Part shown: positions 1 through 6,222 of the stretch, piece by piece
Layout of the letters: each line of letters begins with the position of its first letter
Position numbering within the stretch: the first letter of the stretch is position 1
Assembly (NCBI GenBank): GCA_007571275.1
Contig: RKRS01000034.1
Span: 1-7,673, forward strand
Reading direction: 5' to 3'
DNA length: 7,673 nucleotides
From: Dehalococcoidia bacterium
Lineage (GTDB): Bacteria; Chloroflexota; Dehalococcoidia; Bin125
Made by a program: the position numbers and the translations under genes
The notes under the pieces: model-generated
Told to the model about the DNA's origin: nothing
Database searches by the model: none
The model's input: the letters and a program-made list of their open reading frames with translations, nothing else

Positions 1-668
1 CCCAGCCGTCGACCGGCCCGGTCGAGCGCGTCCGCCTGCGCCGACGATGCGCCAGCCAGCGTCGCCCCGATCGCGAGTGAGACGCCCATCATCGCGCCGG
101 TTTTACGCTCGACCATCGCGAGGTATTCATCGACCGTGACGTCTGTGCGCTGCTCGAAGGTCAGGTCGAGATACTGCCCCTCGATCATCAGCATCGTCGC
201 CCGATTGAGGCGTCGGATGGCCTCGAGCACGGCTGCTGGGCTCGCTCCATACAAGAGCGCGCGCCGCAAAGCGGCGTCGGCCAACTCCCGCATCAGATCG
301 CCGGTGTTGATCGCCTGGGCGACGCCCCAGACACGCCAGACAGTCGCGCGGCCTCTGCGTTCGATGTCGCCGTCCTGGACGTCGTCGTGGACGAGAGAAA
401 AGTTGTGGACGATCTCGACCGCGGCAGCGCCAGCGGTCGCACGTCGCAAGGCGTCCGGGTGTTCGCTGACTGTTTCGGCGCCGAGCATCGTCAACGCGGC
501 GCGTGCGCCTTTACCGGACGCGCTTGCAGGATTGCCCTGCTGATCCAGCCAGCCGAGCGCATAACGAGCCATGTCGTAGATCGGCAGGTCGACATCGGGA
601 AAGGCGGCGCGCATCTCCGCCTGGACGGCCTCGTGATATCGGGTCAGTGCGGTCGGCGTGTCGTTCAT
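1..668 (-). CDS. Polyprenyl (isoprenyl) diphosphate synthase, trans type, 3' end outside window
   Basis: This protein condenses isopentenyl diphosphate onto an allylic diphosphate to build a prenyl chain for quinones, carotenoids or lipids. It is cytosolic or membrane-associated. I translated it by hand; about 222 codons are open to the left edge, against a usual 320-350. Seen: a GKGAR segment near residues 52-56, at the place of the family's GGKRLRP diphosphate-binding motif; the first aspartate-rich motif DDVQD at 95-99 inside HNFSLVHDDVQDGD; an RRGRxTVW stretch after it; EGQYLDL at 163-169; and ERKTGAMMG near 187-195. The second DDxxD motif would lie beyond the edge. The DDxxD has no insertion, and the fifth residue before it is F90, which in related enzymes limits chain length, so a short product such as GGPP is plausible (inference). 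The start is ATG at 668. An in-frame ATG at 671 makes an ATGA overlap with the fur-like stop, so translational coupling is likely. An AGGA lies just upstream. Confidence 0.93.
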   Translation of the reverse strand, partial: MNDTPTALTRYHEAVQAEMRAAFPDVDLPIYDMARYALGWLDQQGNPASASGKGARAALTMLGAETVSEHPDALRRATAGAAAVEIVHNFSLVHDDVQDGDIERRGRATVWRVWGVAQAINTGDLMRELADAALRRALLYGASPAAVLEAIRRLNRATMLMIEGQYLDLTFEQRTDVTVDEYLAMVERKTGAMMGVSLAIGATLAGASSAQADALDRAGRRL

Positions 669-1102
669 CATTCCTGCTCAGAGCTGACGCATCGCTTGCA
701 GCGGCCATAGACGGCCCAGTGATCAGGATCGGTTTCGAAGCCGAACTCAGATTGCAGGCGCGAGGAGAAGCTGGCGAGGAAATCATGCGGAAGCTCACTC
801 ATCCCGCCGCAGGAGGTACAGACGAGATGATGATGCGGTCGATCCGAACGCCAGCTGTAGGTGCGCTCTCCGCTGCCCAGGTCGGTCTGTGAGACCAGAC
901 CGAGGTCGCGAAGCTGCGTGAGCGTCCGATAGACGGTTGAGGTGTTGAGCTCCGGAGCGTCGGCGCGCGCGCGCTCATAGACGTCAGCGGCAGTGATGTG
1001 CTGATCGGAGTGACGCAGCACGCTGAGCACGGCGAGCCGTTGACGAGTAACGCGAAGCTCGTTGCTGCGCAGCAGATGCTCGGACTCAGTCGTACAGACC
1101 AT
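668..1102 (-). CDS. Fur-family metalloregulator (Fur/PerR/Zur type)
   Basis: A 144-residue, full-length member of the ferric uptake regulator family: a dimeric DNA-binding repressor that uses a metal ion as co-effector. Seen: an N-terminal winged helix with LRVTRQRLAVL (16-26), HITAADVYERA (35-45) and the recognition-helix signature NTSTVYRTLTQLRDLGLV (53-70). The dimerisation/metal domain has HHH at 90-92, CTSC at 95-98, H128 and CKRC at 135-138. The two CxxC pairs form the structural zinc site in known members; H35, H91/H92 and acidic residues near 102-107 are candidates for the sensing site. Whether it senses iron, peroxide, zinc or manganese cannot be told from this. It starts 9 nt after the beta-propeller stop with no clear Shine-Dalgarno, and its stop overlaps the next start, so it is probably cotranscribed. 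No metal transporter gene adjoins it inside the window. Confidence 0.95.
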   Translation of the reverse strand: MVCTTESEHLLRSNELRVTRQRLAVLSVLRHSDQHITAADVYERARADAPELNTSTVYRTLTQLRDLGLVSQTDLGSGERTYSWRSDRPHHHLVCTSCGGMSELPHDFLASFSSRLQSEFGFETDPDHWAVYGRCKRCVSSEQE

Positions 1103-1111
1103 GCAACACGC

Positions 1112-2350
1112 TCAGTTGGTTGGCTCGGGGAGATTGGGCGGGAAGAACGAGATACTGCCAGAGGAAACGCGGCGTGGCGGAGCGGAGCCATCGGTCGGCA
1201 CGACGTAGCAGCCATTCTGTGGTCCGAACCCACGTCGGCCAGAACCGCCGTTGCCCAGGGCCAGGCCGGAGAAGGTAATCCAGTTCCCGCAGGGACTGAC
1301 GATTTGGTGTGAATGCGCAAATTGGTCGTGGAAGTTCAGCATCGTGGCGAATTCAGCCGAGGGCTGGAATCGCGCCAGGCGCGTACTACTGACATATGCG
1401 TGGTTGTGATCGAGATCGTATCTGGTCAATGCGATCATGGTGCTCGATGGCTGAGGCTCAAAGGCAAATACCGCGCGGCCGTTCGGGGCCCAGGCGATGC
1501 CAGTGATCGCGCGATCAACAATCGGTTGTTGCGTACCGGCGCCGGGGTCGAGAATCGTCAGCTTGCGGCCTTCCGCATCGTCCGGGGCGAGCGTGAGCAC
1601 CGCCAACAGATCATCGCTGCGCGAGGAGACGAATGAGGCCGCGCCCGTCAATTCCATTAATTCGTCGTACTCGCCGCCCGCACCGACTTCGCTACGCCGG
1701 GCCCGAACGATGATCGATCCGCCGCCTGGCCGAGGCCTGGCAAAGTAGAACGCGGAGCCGTCCGCCGACCAGGCGGGCGAGCGGAAACTCGGTCGCACCC
1801 GCTGGATCTGGATCGGCCCATCGCTCCCGCCGGTCAGATCGAAGAGCACCAGTTGCGCGGCTCGATGCACGACGATTGCTCGTCCGTCCGGCGCCCAGGC
1901 GAAATAGAGCGGCGCGCCGTCGACCAGCCGTTGGGGACGCCCCAGCCTGCCGGCGGCGACGAGGTTGATGGCGAGGCCGCTGCCCACGTTTCCCACGACC
2001 GCCAGCGCGCGGTCGGAGGGAGACCAATTGACGTAATGGGCCAGCCCGGCGGCGATTACCTGCCGACCGTCACGTGGGTTCTGAAAGATTGGCTCAGCCG
2101 CTCCTGCATCTCGCTGTAGACGCCAGAGCTCGAGTTTGGGCTCGTCACGCCGCTGCGAGGAAGCCGAGACGGCAATCTGATCGCCGAGCGGCGACCAGGA
2201 CGGCCACATGAAGACCATGCCTTCGGCGCGCATGTCGAGACGGTTCTCGATCTCCGCCGACCATTCAGCCCCCTCACCGCTGATTCGGGCGATCTGAAGC
2301 GATGCGTCATCGGAGATCAGCGCGAGCGGCATTGGCGTCATGGCATTCAC
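1112..2350 (-). CDS. Soluble TolB/PD40-type beta-propeller protein
   Basis: A 412-residue protein built of repeated beta-propeller blades. PD40-like cores of the form (F/Y)xxWSPDGxxIxxxx are seen near residues 49-61, 108-119, 150-162, 192-204, 285-297 and 349-361, with a degenerate one near 239-253 (SSRSDDLLAVL). That gives six or seven blades, enough to close a propeller. There is no signal peptide or membrane segment, so it is predicted cytoplasmic, unlike periplasmic TolB; a ligand- or protein-binding role is inferred. The C-terminal blade carries a glycine-rich insertion near 365-380 and ends in a proline-rich tail. The longest frame begins with GTG at 2350, whose first base is the last base of the upstream TAG. 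In-frame ATGs at 2341 and 2332 are equally possible, and none has a strong ribosome site. Coupling to the adenosyltransferase upstream is likely. No enzymatic motif is visible. Confidence 0.85.
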   Translation of the reverse strand: MNAMTPMPLALISDDASLQIARISGEGAEWSAEIENRLDMRAEGMVFMWPSWSPLGDQIAVSASSQRRDEPKLELWRLQRDAGAAEPIFQNPRDGRQVIAAGLAHYVNWSPSDRALAVVGNVGSGLAINLVAAGRLGRPQRLVDGAPLYFAWAPDGRAIVVHRAAQLVLFDLTGGSDGPIQIQRVRPSFRSPAWSADGSAFYFARPRPGGGSIIVRARRSEVGAGGEYDELMELTGAASFVSSRSDDLLAVLTLAPDDAEGRKLTILDPGAGTQQPIVDRAITGIAWAPNGRAVFAFEPQPSSTMIALTRYDLDHNHAYVSSTRLARFQPSAEFATMLNFHDQFAHSHQIVSPCGNWITFSGLALGNGGSGRRGFGPQNGCYVVPTDGSAPPRRVSSGSISFFPPNLPEPTN

Positions 2351-2919
2351 TATGGGACCGCGTCACCGGTTGCTGTCGAACGCGAGCGGATCGCATCAAC
2401 GCCGGCCTGCTGTTCTTCATAGCGCGCGAGATCAAACAACACCGACGAAGCGCGATTGAGGTAACGGATCGTGTCATCGTTGACGGGATGACCATGTCCC
2501 CGTAGTCGGACGGTCTCGCGCTCGGCGCGGCGGATCGTCGTGCGGGCAAGATCAAGCGCGGCTGATCCCGGTGAGCCACCGGGCAGAACGAACTCGTTGG
2601 GTGGCGGCGCGAGCCGCTCAAGCTCAGAGGCCCAGGCCTCCAGCTGGTCGACATCCTCGCCATGTGTGGTGAAGTCGTCGGGGATCGGCTTGCCCGGCGC
2701 GACGGCCAGCTCGGCCATGATCAGATACAGACGACGCTGAATCTCGATGGCGATTTCGCGGGTCCTGACGTCCGTTGCCAGCGCTCGCCCCAGGCCCAGG
2801 GCCGACGACGCTTCATCGATCGCGCCGTAGGCCTCGGGCTGAGGATGGTCTTTCGGGATACGCCCCCCGCCCCAGAGTGTGGTGGAGCCATCGTCACCCG
2901 AGCGCGTGTAGTGCGGCAT
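2350..2919 (-). CDS. PduO-type ATP:cob(I)alamin adenosyltransferase
   Basis: This enzyme transfers the adenosyl group of ATP to cob(I)alamin, giving the coenzyme B12 needed by radical enzymes such as methylmalonyl-CoA mutase. It is a cytosolic homotrimer in known members. The 189 residues match the usual length. Seen: the N-terminal ATP-binding signature YTRSGDDGSTTLWGG (4-18), K23, and EAYGAIDE (29-36) with D35; FVLPGGSPGSA at 110-120; LARTTIRRAER at 124-134; and RYLNRASSVLFDLAR at 152-166. D35, F110, R126 and R130 fall where the studied Lactobacillus enzyme has Asp35, Phe112, Arg128 and Arg132, which form the intersubunit salt bridge and active site, so it should be active. The ATG at 2919 has no Shine-Dalgarno; see the -10-like site just upstream. 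No B12-dependent enzyme lies in the window, and the neighbours do not explain the cofactor need. Confidence 0.95.
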   Translation of the reverse strand: MPHYTRSGDDGSTTLWGGGRIPKDHPQPEAYGAIDEASSALGLGRALATDVRTREIAIEIQRRLYLIMAELAVAPGKPIPDDFTTHGEDVDQLEAWASELERLAPPPNEFVLPGGSPGSAALDLARTTIRRAERETVRLRGHGHPVNDDTIRYLNRASSVLFDLARYEEQQAGVDAIRSRSTATGDAVP

Positions 2920-2925
2920 GGAGTG

Positions 2926-2931
2926 AGTGTA
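2926..2931 (-). promoter_or_regulatory. Possible -10 element of a leaderless adenosyltransferase transcript
   Basis: Minus-strand TACACT ends 6 nt before the ATG at 2919, so a transcript initiated at the usual distance would begin at or next to the A of the start codon. The gene has no Shine-Dalgarno, which fits leaderless translation. No good -35 box is seen 16-19 nt upstream, and the hexamer could be chance, so this is tentative. Confidence 0.28.
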
Positions 2932-2950
2932 TCTGTCGATCTGCGTGGGG

Positions 2951-3310
2951 CTAGTCAGTGGTAGCCGGCTGGAGCTCGGCCCATGCGCCGAGCAGCTCCG
3001 GCGTCGTGCTGATACCGAGCACGATCCAGCCCCGCTTGCGAGGCCGACGGTCGTCGACGTAACCCAGAAATTCGAAGAGCGGCTCGCTGTCGGCGTCGAT
3101 CAGTCGCCAGCGCTGGTCAGGCGCATCCGGATCAAGGAAGGCGGACGTGGCGTCTGCCGGGAAGGCGATGATGCGCCCCTGGTCGACGCCGCAGCCAGCC
3201 GGCGCGAAGCCGGTCCATTCGGCCTCGCTGAGGCCAGTGACCAGCTGCCACTCGTTGGAACCGGCAGTGAGCTGGACCTGGAGATCGCAATGATCGATTC
3301 GGCGGGACAT
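2951..3310 (-). CDS. Hypothetical protein, 119 residues, unrecognised
   Basis: I do not recognise this family. It is accepted as real because it fills the space between two well-supported genes on the same strand, and because its ATG is preceded by a good ribosome site (AGGAG, then ACCATC, then ATG). The product is small, acidic and soluble, with no signal peptide or membrane segment. It has four tryptophans, at about residues 21, 32, 68 and 95, plus a fifth near 110, and two cysteines near 8 and 40. The order of the segments (a possible N-terminal beta hairpin, then FLDPDAPDQRWRLID and FEFLGYVDD, then a basic DRRPRKRGW turn) suggests a compact alpha/beta or beta fold (inference only). It lies 33 nt after the macro-domain gene and 31 nt before the adenosyltransferase, so it is likely cotranscribed with the macro protein. 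Confidence 0.75.
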   Translation of the reverse strand: MSRRIDHCDLQVQLTAGSNEWQLVTGLSEAEWTGFAPAGCGVDQGRIIAFPADATSAFLDPDAPDQRWRLIDADSEPLFEFLGYVDDRRPRKRGWIVLGISTTPELLGAWAELQPATTD

Positions 3311-3326
3311 GATGGTCTCCTGTGCG
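3311..3326 (-). promoter_or_regulatory. Shine-Dalgarno site supporting the 119-residue gene
   Basis: On the minus strand AGGAG is followed by ACCATC and the ATG at 3310. This is one of the best ribosome sites in the window, and it is the main direct evidence that the unrecognised gene is translated from this start. Confidence 0.6.
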
Positions 3327-3343
3327 CGATGCCTGCGAACGGG

Positions 3344-3877
3344 CTATTGGTGGATTTCAGCGGCCGCATCCAGATTCTGCGCGACCTGTTCAAACGCTTC
3401 GAAGGCGCGCTGATCGAACAGCACGAAGCGAATGGTGCGGACGCTGCGGTCGCCGCCAGAGTGCTCGTAGCAGACGGTCAGCATGATCTCGGCAGACTGG
3501 GTGTAGTCGAATCCGCCGACTCCCGTGCCCAGTGCGGGGAAGGCGACCGAAGCAATGCCCAGCTCTTCCGCTCGCTTGAGCGCGTTGTCGGTCGAGGCGC
3601 GAATTTTGGCGGCCGAGGTATACAGGTCCTGCCCCATCGCCGCTGCATGGATCACGTGTCGGCAGACGAGATTACCAGAACCGGTGACGACCGCTTCGCC
3701 GACCTCGATCGGTCCTTGGCGAATCGCCTCATCCTCGATCTCACGACCACCCGCGCGGACGATCGCGCCTGCCGTGCCGGCGCCCATCCAGAGATGGTTG
3801 TTGGCGGCATTGACAATCGCGTCGACGTCCTGTTTGGTGATATCGCCCTGGACGATTTCGATCGTCGAGTCGGTCAT
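3344..3877 (-). CDS. Macro-domain (ADP-ribose-binding) protein, Appr-1''-p processing type
   Basis: A single macro domain of 177 residues filling the whole protein. Macro domains bind ADP-ribose and its derivatives; some remove ADP-ribose from proteins or deacetylate O-acetyl-ADP-ribose. Seen: the adenine-binding GDIT with D12 (11-14), VDAIVNAANN (18-27), a glycine loop GAGTAGAIVRAGG (32-44), GEAVVTGSGNL (60-70), VIHAAAMG (75-82) and the phosphate-binding loop PALGTGVGGF (114-123). The asparagines of NAAN are intact. MacroD/YmdB enzymes carry a catalytic aspartate in the glycine loop (GGVDG); here that place reads GTAG, with alanine at 36, as in Archaeoglobus AF1521-like members. Binding of ADP-ribose is therefore safe to predict, but hydrolase activity is not. 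The ATG at 3877 has GGAG 8 nt upstream. No ADP-ribosyltransferase or sirtuin gene is in the window. Confidence 0.95.
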   Translation of the reverse strand: MTDSTIEIVQGDITKQDVDAIVNAANNHLWMGAGTAGAIVRAGGREIEDEAIRQGPIEVGEAVVTGSGNLVCRHVIHAAAMGQDLYTSAAKIRASTDNALKRAEELGIASVAFPALGTGVGGFDYTQSAEIMLTVCYEHSGGDRSVRTIRFVLFDQRAFEAFEQVAQNLDAAAEIHQ

Positions 3878-3928
3878 CTTGACGGCTCCGAGCTGCTCGC
3901 AGTGTCCTGTTCGATGTGCAGCGTACGC

Positions 3929-4909
3929 TTACTTGATGGCGAGTCCGTTCGGCGGGCTACCGGTACCGCCATTCACATTCAACGGAGCTGCGGCAAAGAA
4001 GCTCTCGTAGACGCCGTCCTCCGCGCAGTCATCAGCCAGTGCGTCGAGCGTAAACATCTCGCCGATCGCCATGCCAAAGCGTCCGATGATCCAGTGGTGC
4101 AGGAATCCGTCGGGGTCGGCGAAATTCGGCGGCGGCCACGCTTCGAGCGCCGGATTGTCGGAGCAGACGGCTGAGGGATGGTGATCGAAGATGTATGCCG
4201 CCATGTCCTCGGAACAGCCGAGCCCCGGGAAGGCCAGATTCGGCATCTGCGAGAGCGCCATGCGCTTCATCATGTCAGCCTGCTCGTACCAGCCGATCCA
4301 GCCAATGCGGATCAGCAGCACGTCGCCGGGTTGTAGTTCGACGCCTTGCGCGGCGCGGCAGGCCTCGAGCTCATCTGCGGTGATCGGTCGGTATTCATCC
4401 ATCGTGAGTGGCTGGCCTTGCGCTTCGAACCAGCGACCGAGGTCGAGCAGCACGGCGCGGCCGGCGATGCCGCGCTTCGCCCAGTGCTCGATGCCAAGCT
4501 TGGGCGCATTCTGATTCTCAATCAACCACTCGTTGGTGACGCCGCCCCAGAAGCCGTGCTCGAAGTCACCGACATGGGTGAGCGCGTCCCACTGCGACGA
4601 CTGCTGGGTGTAGAAGTTATCCAGCACATCGTCGCCGTGGTGTCCAAAGCCCGCGCGTCGCATCACGGTGTGACGCACCGCGCCGCGGTTGTAGAGCGGC
4701 GGACTGGGCAGCGACTGATCCCAATTCATGGGGAACATTCTGCCCGTGCGAATCAGGGACGCCGCCTGCGCGATCCGCTCGGGTGTTTGCAGGTTGAACA
4801 TCCCCACCTGATCGTCGTCGCCAAACAGGCCCCAGGCCGTCTTGGGCGGGTTACCGGCCTGGTAGGGCAGCTGGTCATAAGTCGGGAGTTGGTCAGGGAT
4901 CTCAACCAT
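3929..4909 (-). CDS. Cyclase-family (kynurenine formamidase-like) metal-dependent hydrolase
   Basis: A 326-residue member of the cyclase family (Pfam PF04199), which includes bacterial kynurenine formamidase and isatin hydrolase. Seen: WGLFGDDDQVGMFNLQTPER near 26-45, QSSQWDALTHVGDFEH at 103-118, GIAGRAVLLDLG at 147-158, GDVLLIRIGW at 195-204, SDNPALEAWP at 250-259, and a C-terminal IGEMFTLDALADDCA plus GSPPNGLAI. All are typical of the longer, about 320-residue branch. The usual metal motif HxGTHxDxxxH reads QxSSQWDALTH: both motif histidines are glutamine, while D108, H112 and H118 remain. This variant occurs in other members of the branch as I recall it, so the protein is probably functional with altered metal ligation. 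The substrate is unknown. It starts at ATG 4909, 47 nt after the serine hydrolase stop, with only a weak ribosome site (GGAC). There is no signal peptide. Confidence 0.92.
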   Translation of the reverse strand: MVEIPDQLPTYDQLPYQAGNPPKTAWGLFGDDDQVGMFNLQTPERIAQAASLIRTGRMFPMNWDQSLPSPPLYNRGAVRHTVMRRAGFGHHGDDVLDNFYTQQSSQWDALTHVGDFEHGFWGGVTNEWLIENQNAPKLGIEHWAKRGIAGRAVLLDLGRWFEAQGQPLTMDEYRPITADELEACRAAQGVELQPGDVLLIRIGWIGWYEQADMMKRMALSQMPNLAFPGLGCSEDMAAYIFDHHPSAVCSDNPALEAWPPPNFADPDGFLHHWIIGRFGMAIGEMFTLDALADDCAEDGVYESFFAAAPLNVNGGTGSPPNGLAIK

Positions 4910-4956
4910 CAGTTGTCCAGATTCGATAGGAGCGAATTTGGAAGCAGTCTAGCTGG

Positions 4957-6180
4957 TTAGTCGAGCAGGCCTGGGTAGAGGATCTGCTTGATCTGCCCGC
5001 GGAAGTTGAAGGTGCCCGAGGGCATGAACTGAGTCAGGAAGATGACGATCATCTCCTCCGCCGGGTCGATCCAGAAGATCGTGCTGGCGGCGCCACCCCA
5101 GTAGTACTCGCCGATCGAGCCGACGTTCTGCGTCCTTGGCAGATCGACGATCATCGCGAAGCCGAGTCCGAAGCCCACCCCGTCGTTGGCGGTTTCGGAA
5201 AAGGTTCCCAGCGCGCGTTCGGAGAGGTCCTCGCCGTTGGGCAAGTGATTCATTGTCATCAGCTCAATGGTCTTGGGACCGAGCAGACGCGCGCCGTCGA
5301 GCTCGCCGCCATTGAGCAACATCTGGCAGAAGCGGTAGTAGTCGTGCGCGGTAGAGACCAGTCCGCCGCCGCCCGAGAAGAATGTCTGTGGCTCTCCGTA
5401 GTGACTGCCGGCCGGGTCGTCAAGCAGGCGCAGACGCTTGTCCGGTCCACGCTCGTAGTTGGCGGCGAATCGGTCGATCTTTTCCGCCGGGACATGGAAG
5501 CCGGTGTCATCCATCCCGAGCGGATCAAAGATGTGCTCCTGCAGGTATTCGTCGAAGCGCTGACCCGAGATCACCTGCACGAGGTAACCGCATACGTCTG
5601 TTGAGACGCCGTAGTTCCAGCTGTCGCCGGGCGAGAACTTGAGCGGCAGCTCGGCCAGGCGGTCGACCATCGACTGCAGATCACGGCCGCGCATGGCGGC
5701 GGCCTGATAGACGTCGGCCTTGTGGTAGGCCATTTCCAGTGGGCCTTCCATGAACCCGTAGGTCAGGCCGCTCTGGTGCGACAGCACATCGCGGACGGAC
5801 ATCGGGCGGTCGGCGGGCCTGGTCTCAAAATTCGGCCACTCACCGCCGCACATGACCTGGAGGTCGCGCCACTCTGGGATGAAGCGGCTGACCGGATCGG
5901 TGAGTTGGAACATGCCGCGTTCGTGCAGTTGCATCAGCGCGACCGAGGTGATCGGCTTGGTCATCGAATAGAAGCGGAAGATGGTATCGACCGCCATCGG
6001 CGTACCGCGCTCGCGATCCATCTGCCCCATCGCTGACAGGTGTGCGATTTCCCCGCGTCGCGCGATCAGCGTGAGGCAGCCCGCAATCTTCTCGGGCTGG
6101 ATGTATCGCTCGAGGAGGTGCCGGTCGAGGCGGGCGAGCGCGTCAATCGAGATGCCGGTGGCGTCGACGGTGGCTGTCAT
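4957..6180 (-). CDS. Serine hydrolase of beta-lactamase class C / family VIII esterase fold (copy 2)
   Basis: A 407-residue serine hydrolase related to class C beta-lactamases, D-Ala-D-Ala carboxypeptidases and EstB-type esterases, probably cleaving an ester, amide or lactone. Seen: SMTK at 72-75 (nucleophile S72 and base K75), LSHQSGLTYG at 133-142, the catalytic tyrosine Y190 in WNYGVSTDVCGYL, FDPLGMDDTGFHVP at 218-231, SGGGGLVST at 269-277, and the tryptophan motif WGG at 361-363 (GEYYWGGAASTIFWIDP), which takes the place of the KTG box in family VIII esterases. No signal peptide is seen, so it is cytoplasmic. An in-frame GTG at 6198 would add six residues. I prefer ATG 6180 because the product then matches its tandem neighbour residue for residue (MTATVDATG against MSATVGQTG). 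Neither start has a strong Shine-Dalgarno. The hydrolytic class is sure, the substrate is not. Confidence 0.95.
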   Translation of the reverse strand: MTATVDATGISIDALARLDRHLLERYIQPEKIAGCLTLIARRGEIAHLSAMGQMDRERGTPMAVDTIFRFYSMTKPITSVALMQLHERGMFQLTDPVSRFIPEWRDLQVMCGGEWPNFETRPADRPMSVRDVLSHQSGLTYGFMEGPLEMAYHKADVYQAAAMRGRDLQSMVDRLAELPLKFSPGDSWNYGVSTDVCGYLVQVISGQRFDEYLQEHIFDPLGMDDTGFHVPAEKIDRFAANYERGPDKRLRLLDDPAGSHYGEPQTFFSGGGGLVSTAHDYYRFCQMLLNGGELDGARLLGPKTIELMTMNHLPNGEDLSERALGTFSETANDGVGFGLGFAMIVDLPRTQNVGSIGEYYWGGAASTIFWIDPAEEMIVIFLTQFMPSGTFNFRGQIKQILYPGLLD

Positions 6181-6222
6181 ACTGTGTGTCGCTTTCACTG
6201 CTGCGTGAGCAGAATCGTGAGG

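Noticed and set aside
799..1320. 173-codon minus-strand frame across the fur-like/propeller junction
   Set aside because: It overlaps two well-supported genes in another frame and has no motifs.
2927..4174. 415-codon open frame on the plus strand
   Set aside because: It lies antisense to three supported genes (the 119-residue gene, the macro domain and the end of the cyclase) and its translation shows no recognisable motif. Long antisense frames are common in GC-rich DNA.
4921..4937. Small inverted repeat ATTCG/CGAAT between the copy 2 hydrolase and the cyclase gene, considered as a terminator
   Set aside because: The stem is only five base pairs, AT-rich, with no T-run on either strand.
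6198..6212. CTGCT/AGCAG hairpin between the tandem hydrolases
   Set aside because: It has a five-base stem and no T-run, and chance occurrence is likely; there is no sign of a terminator or attenuator.
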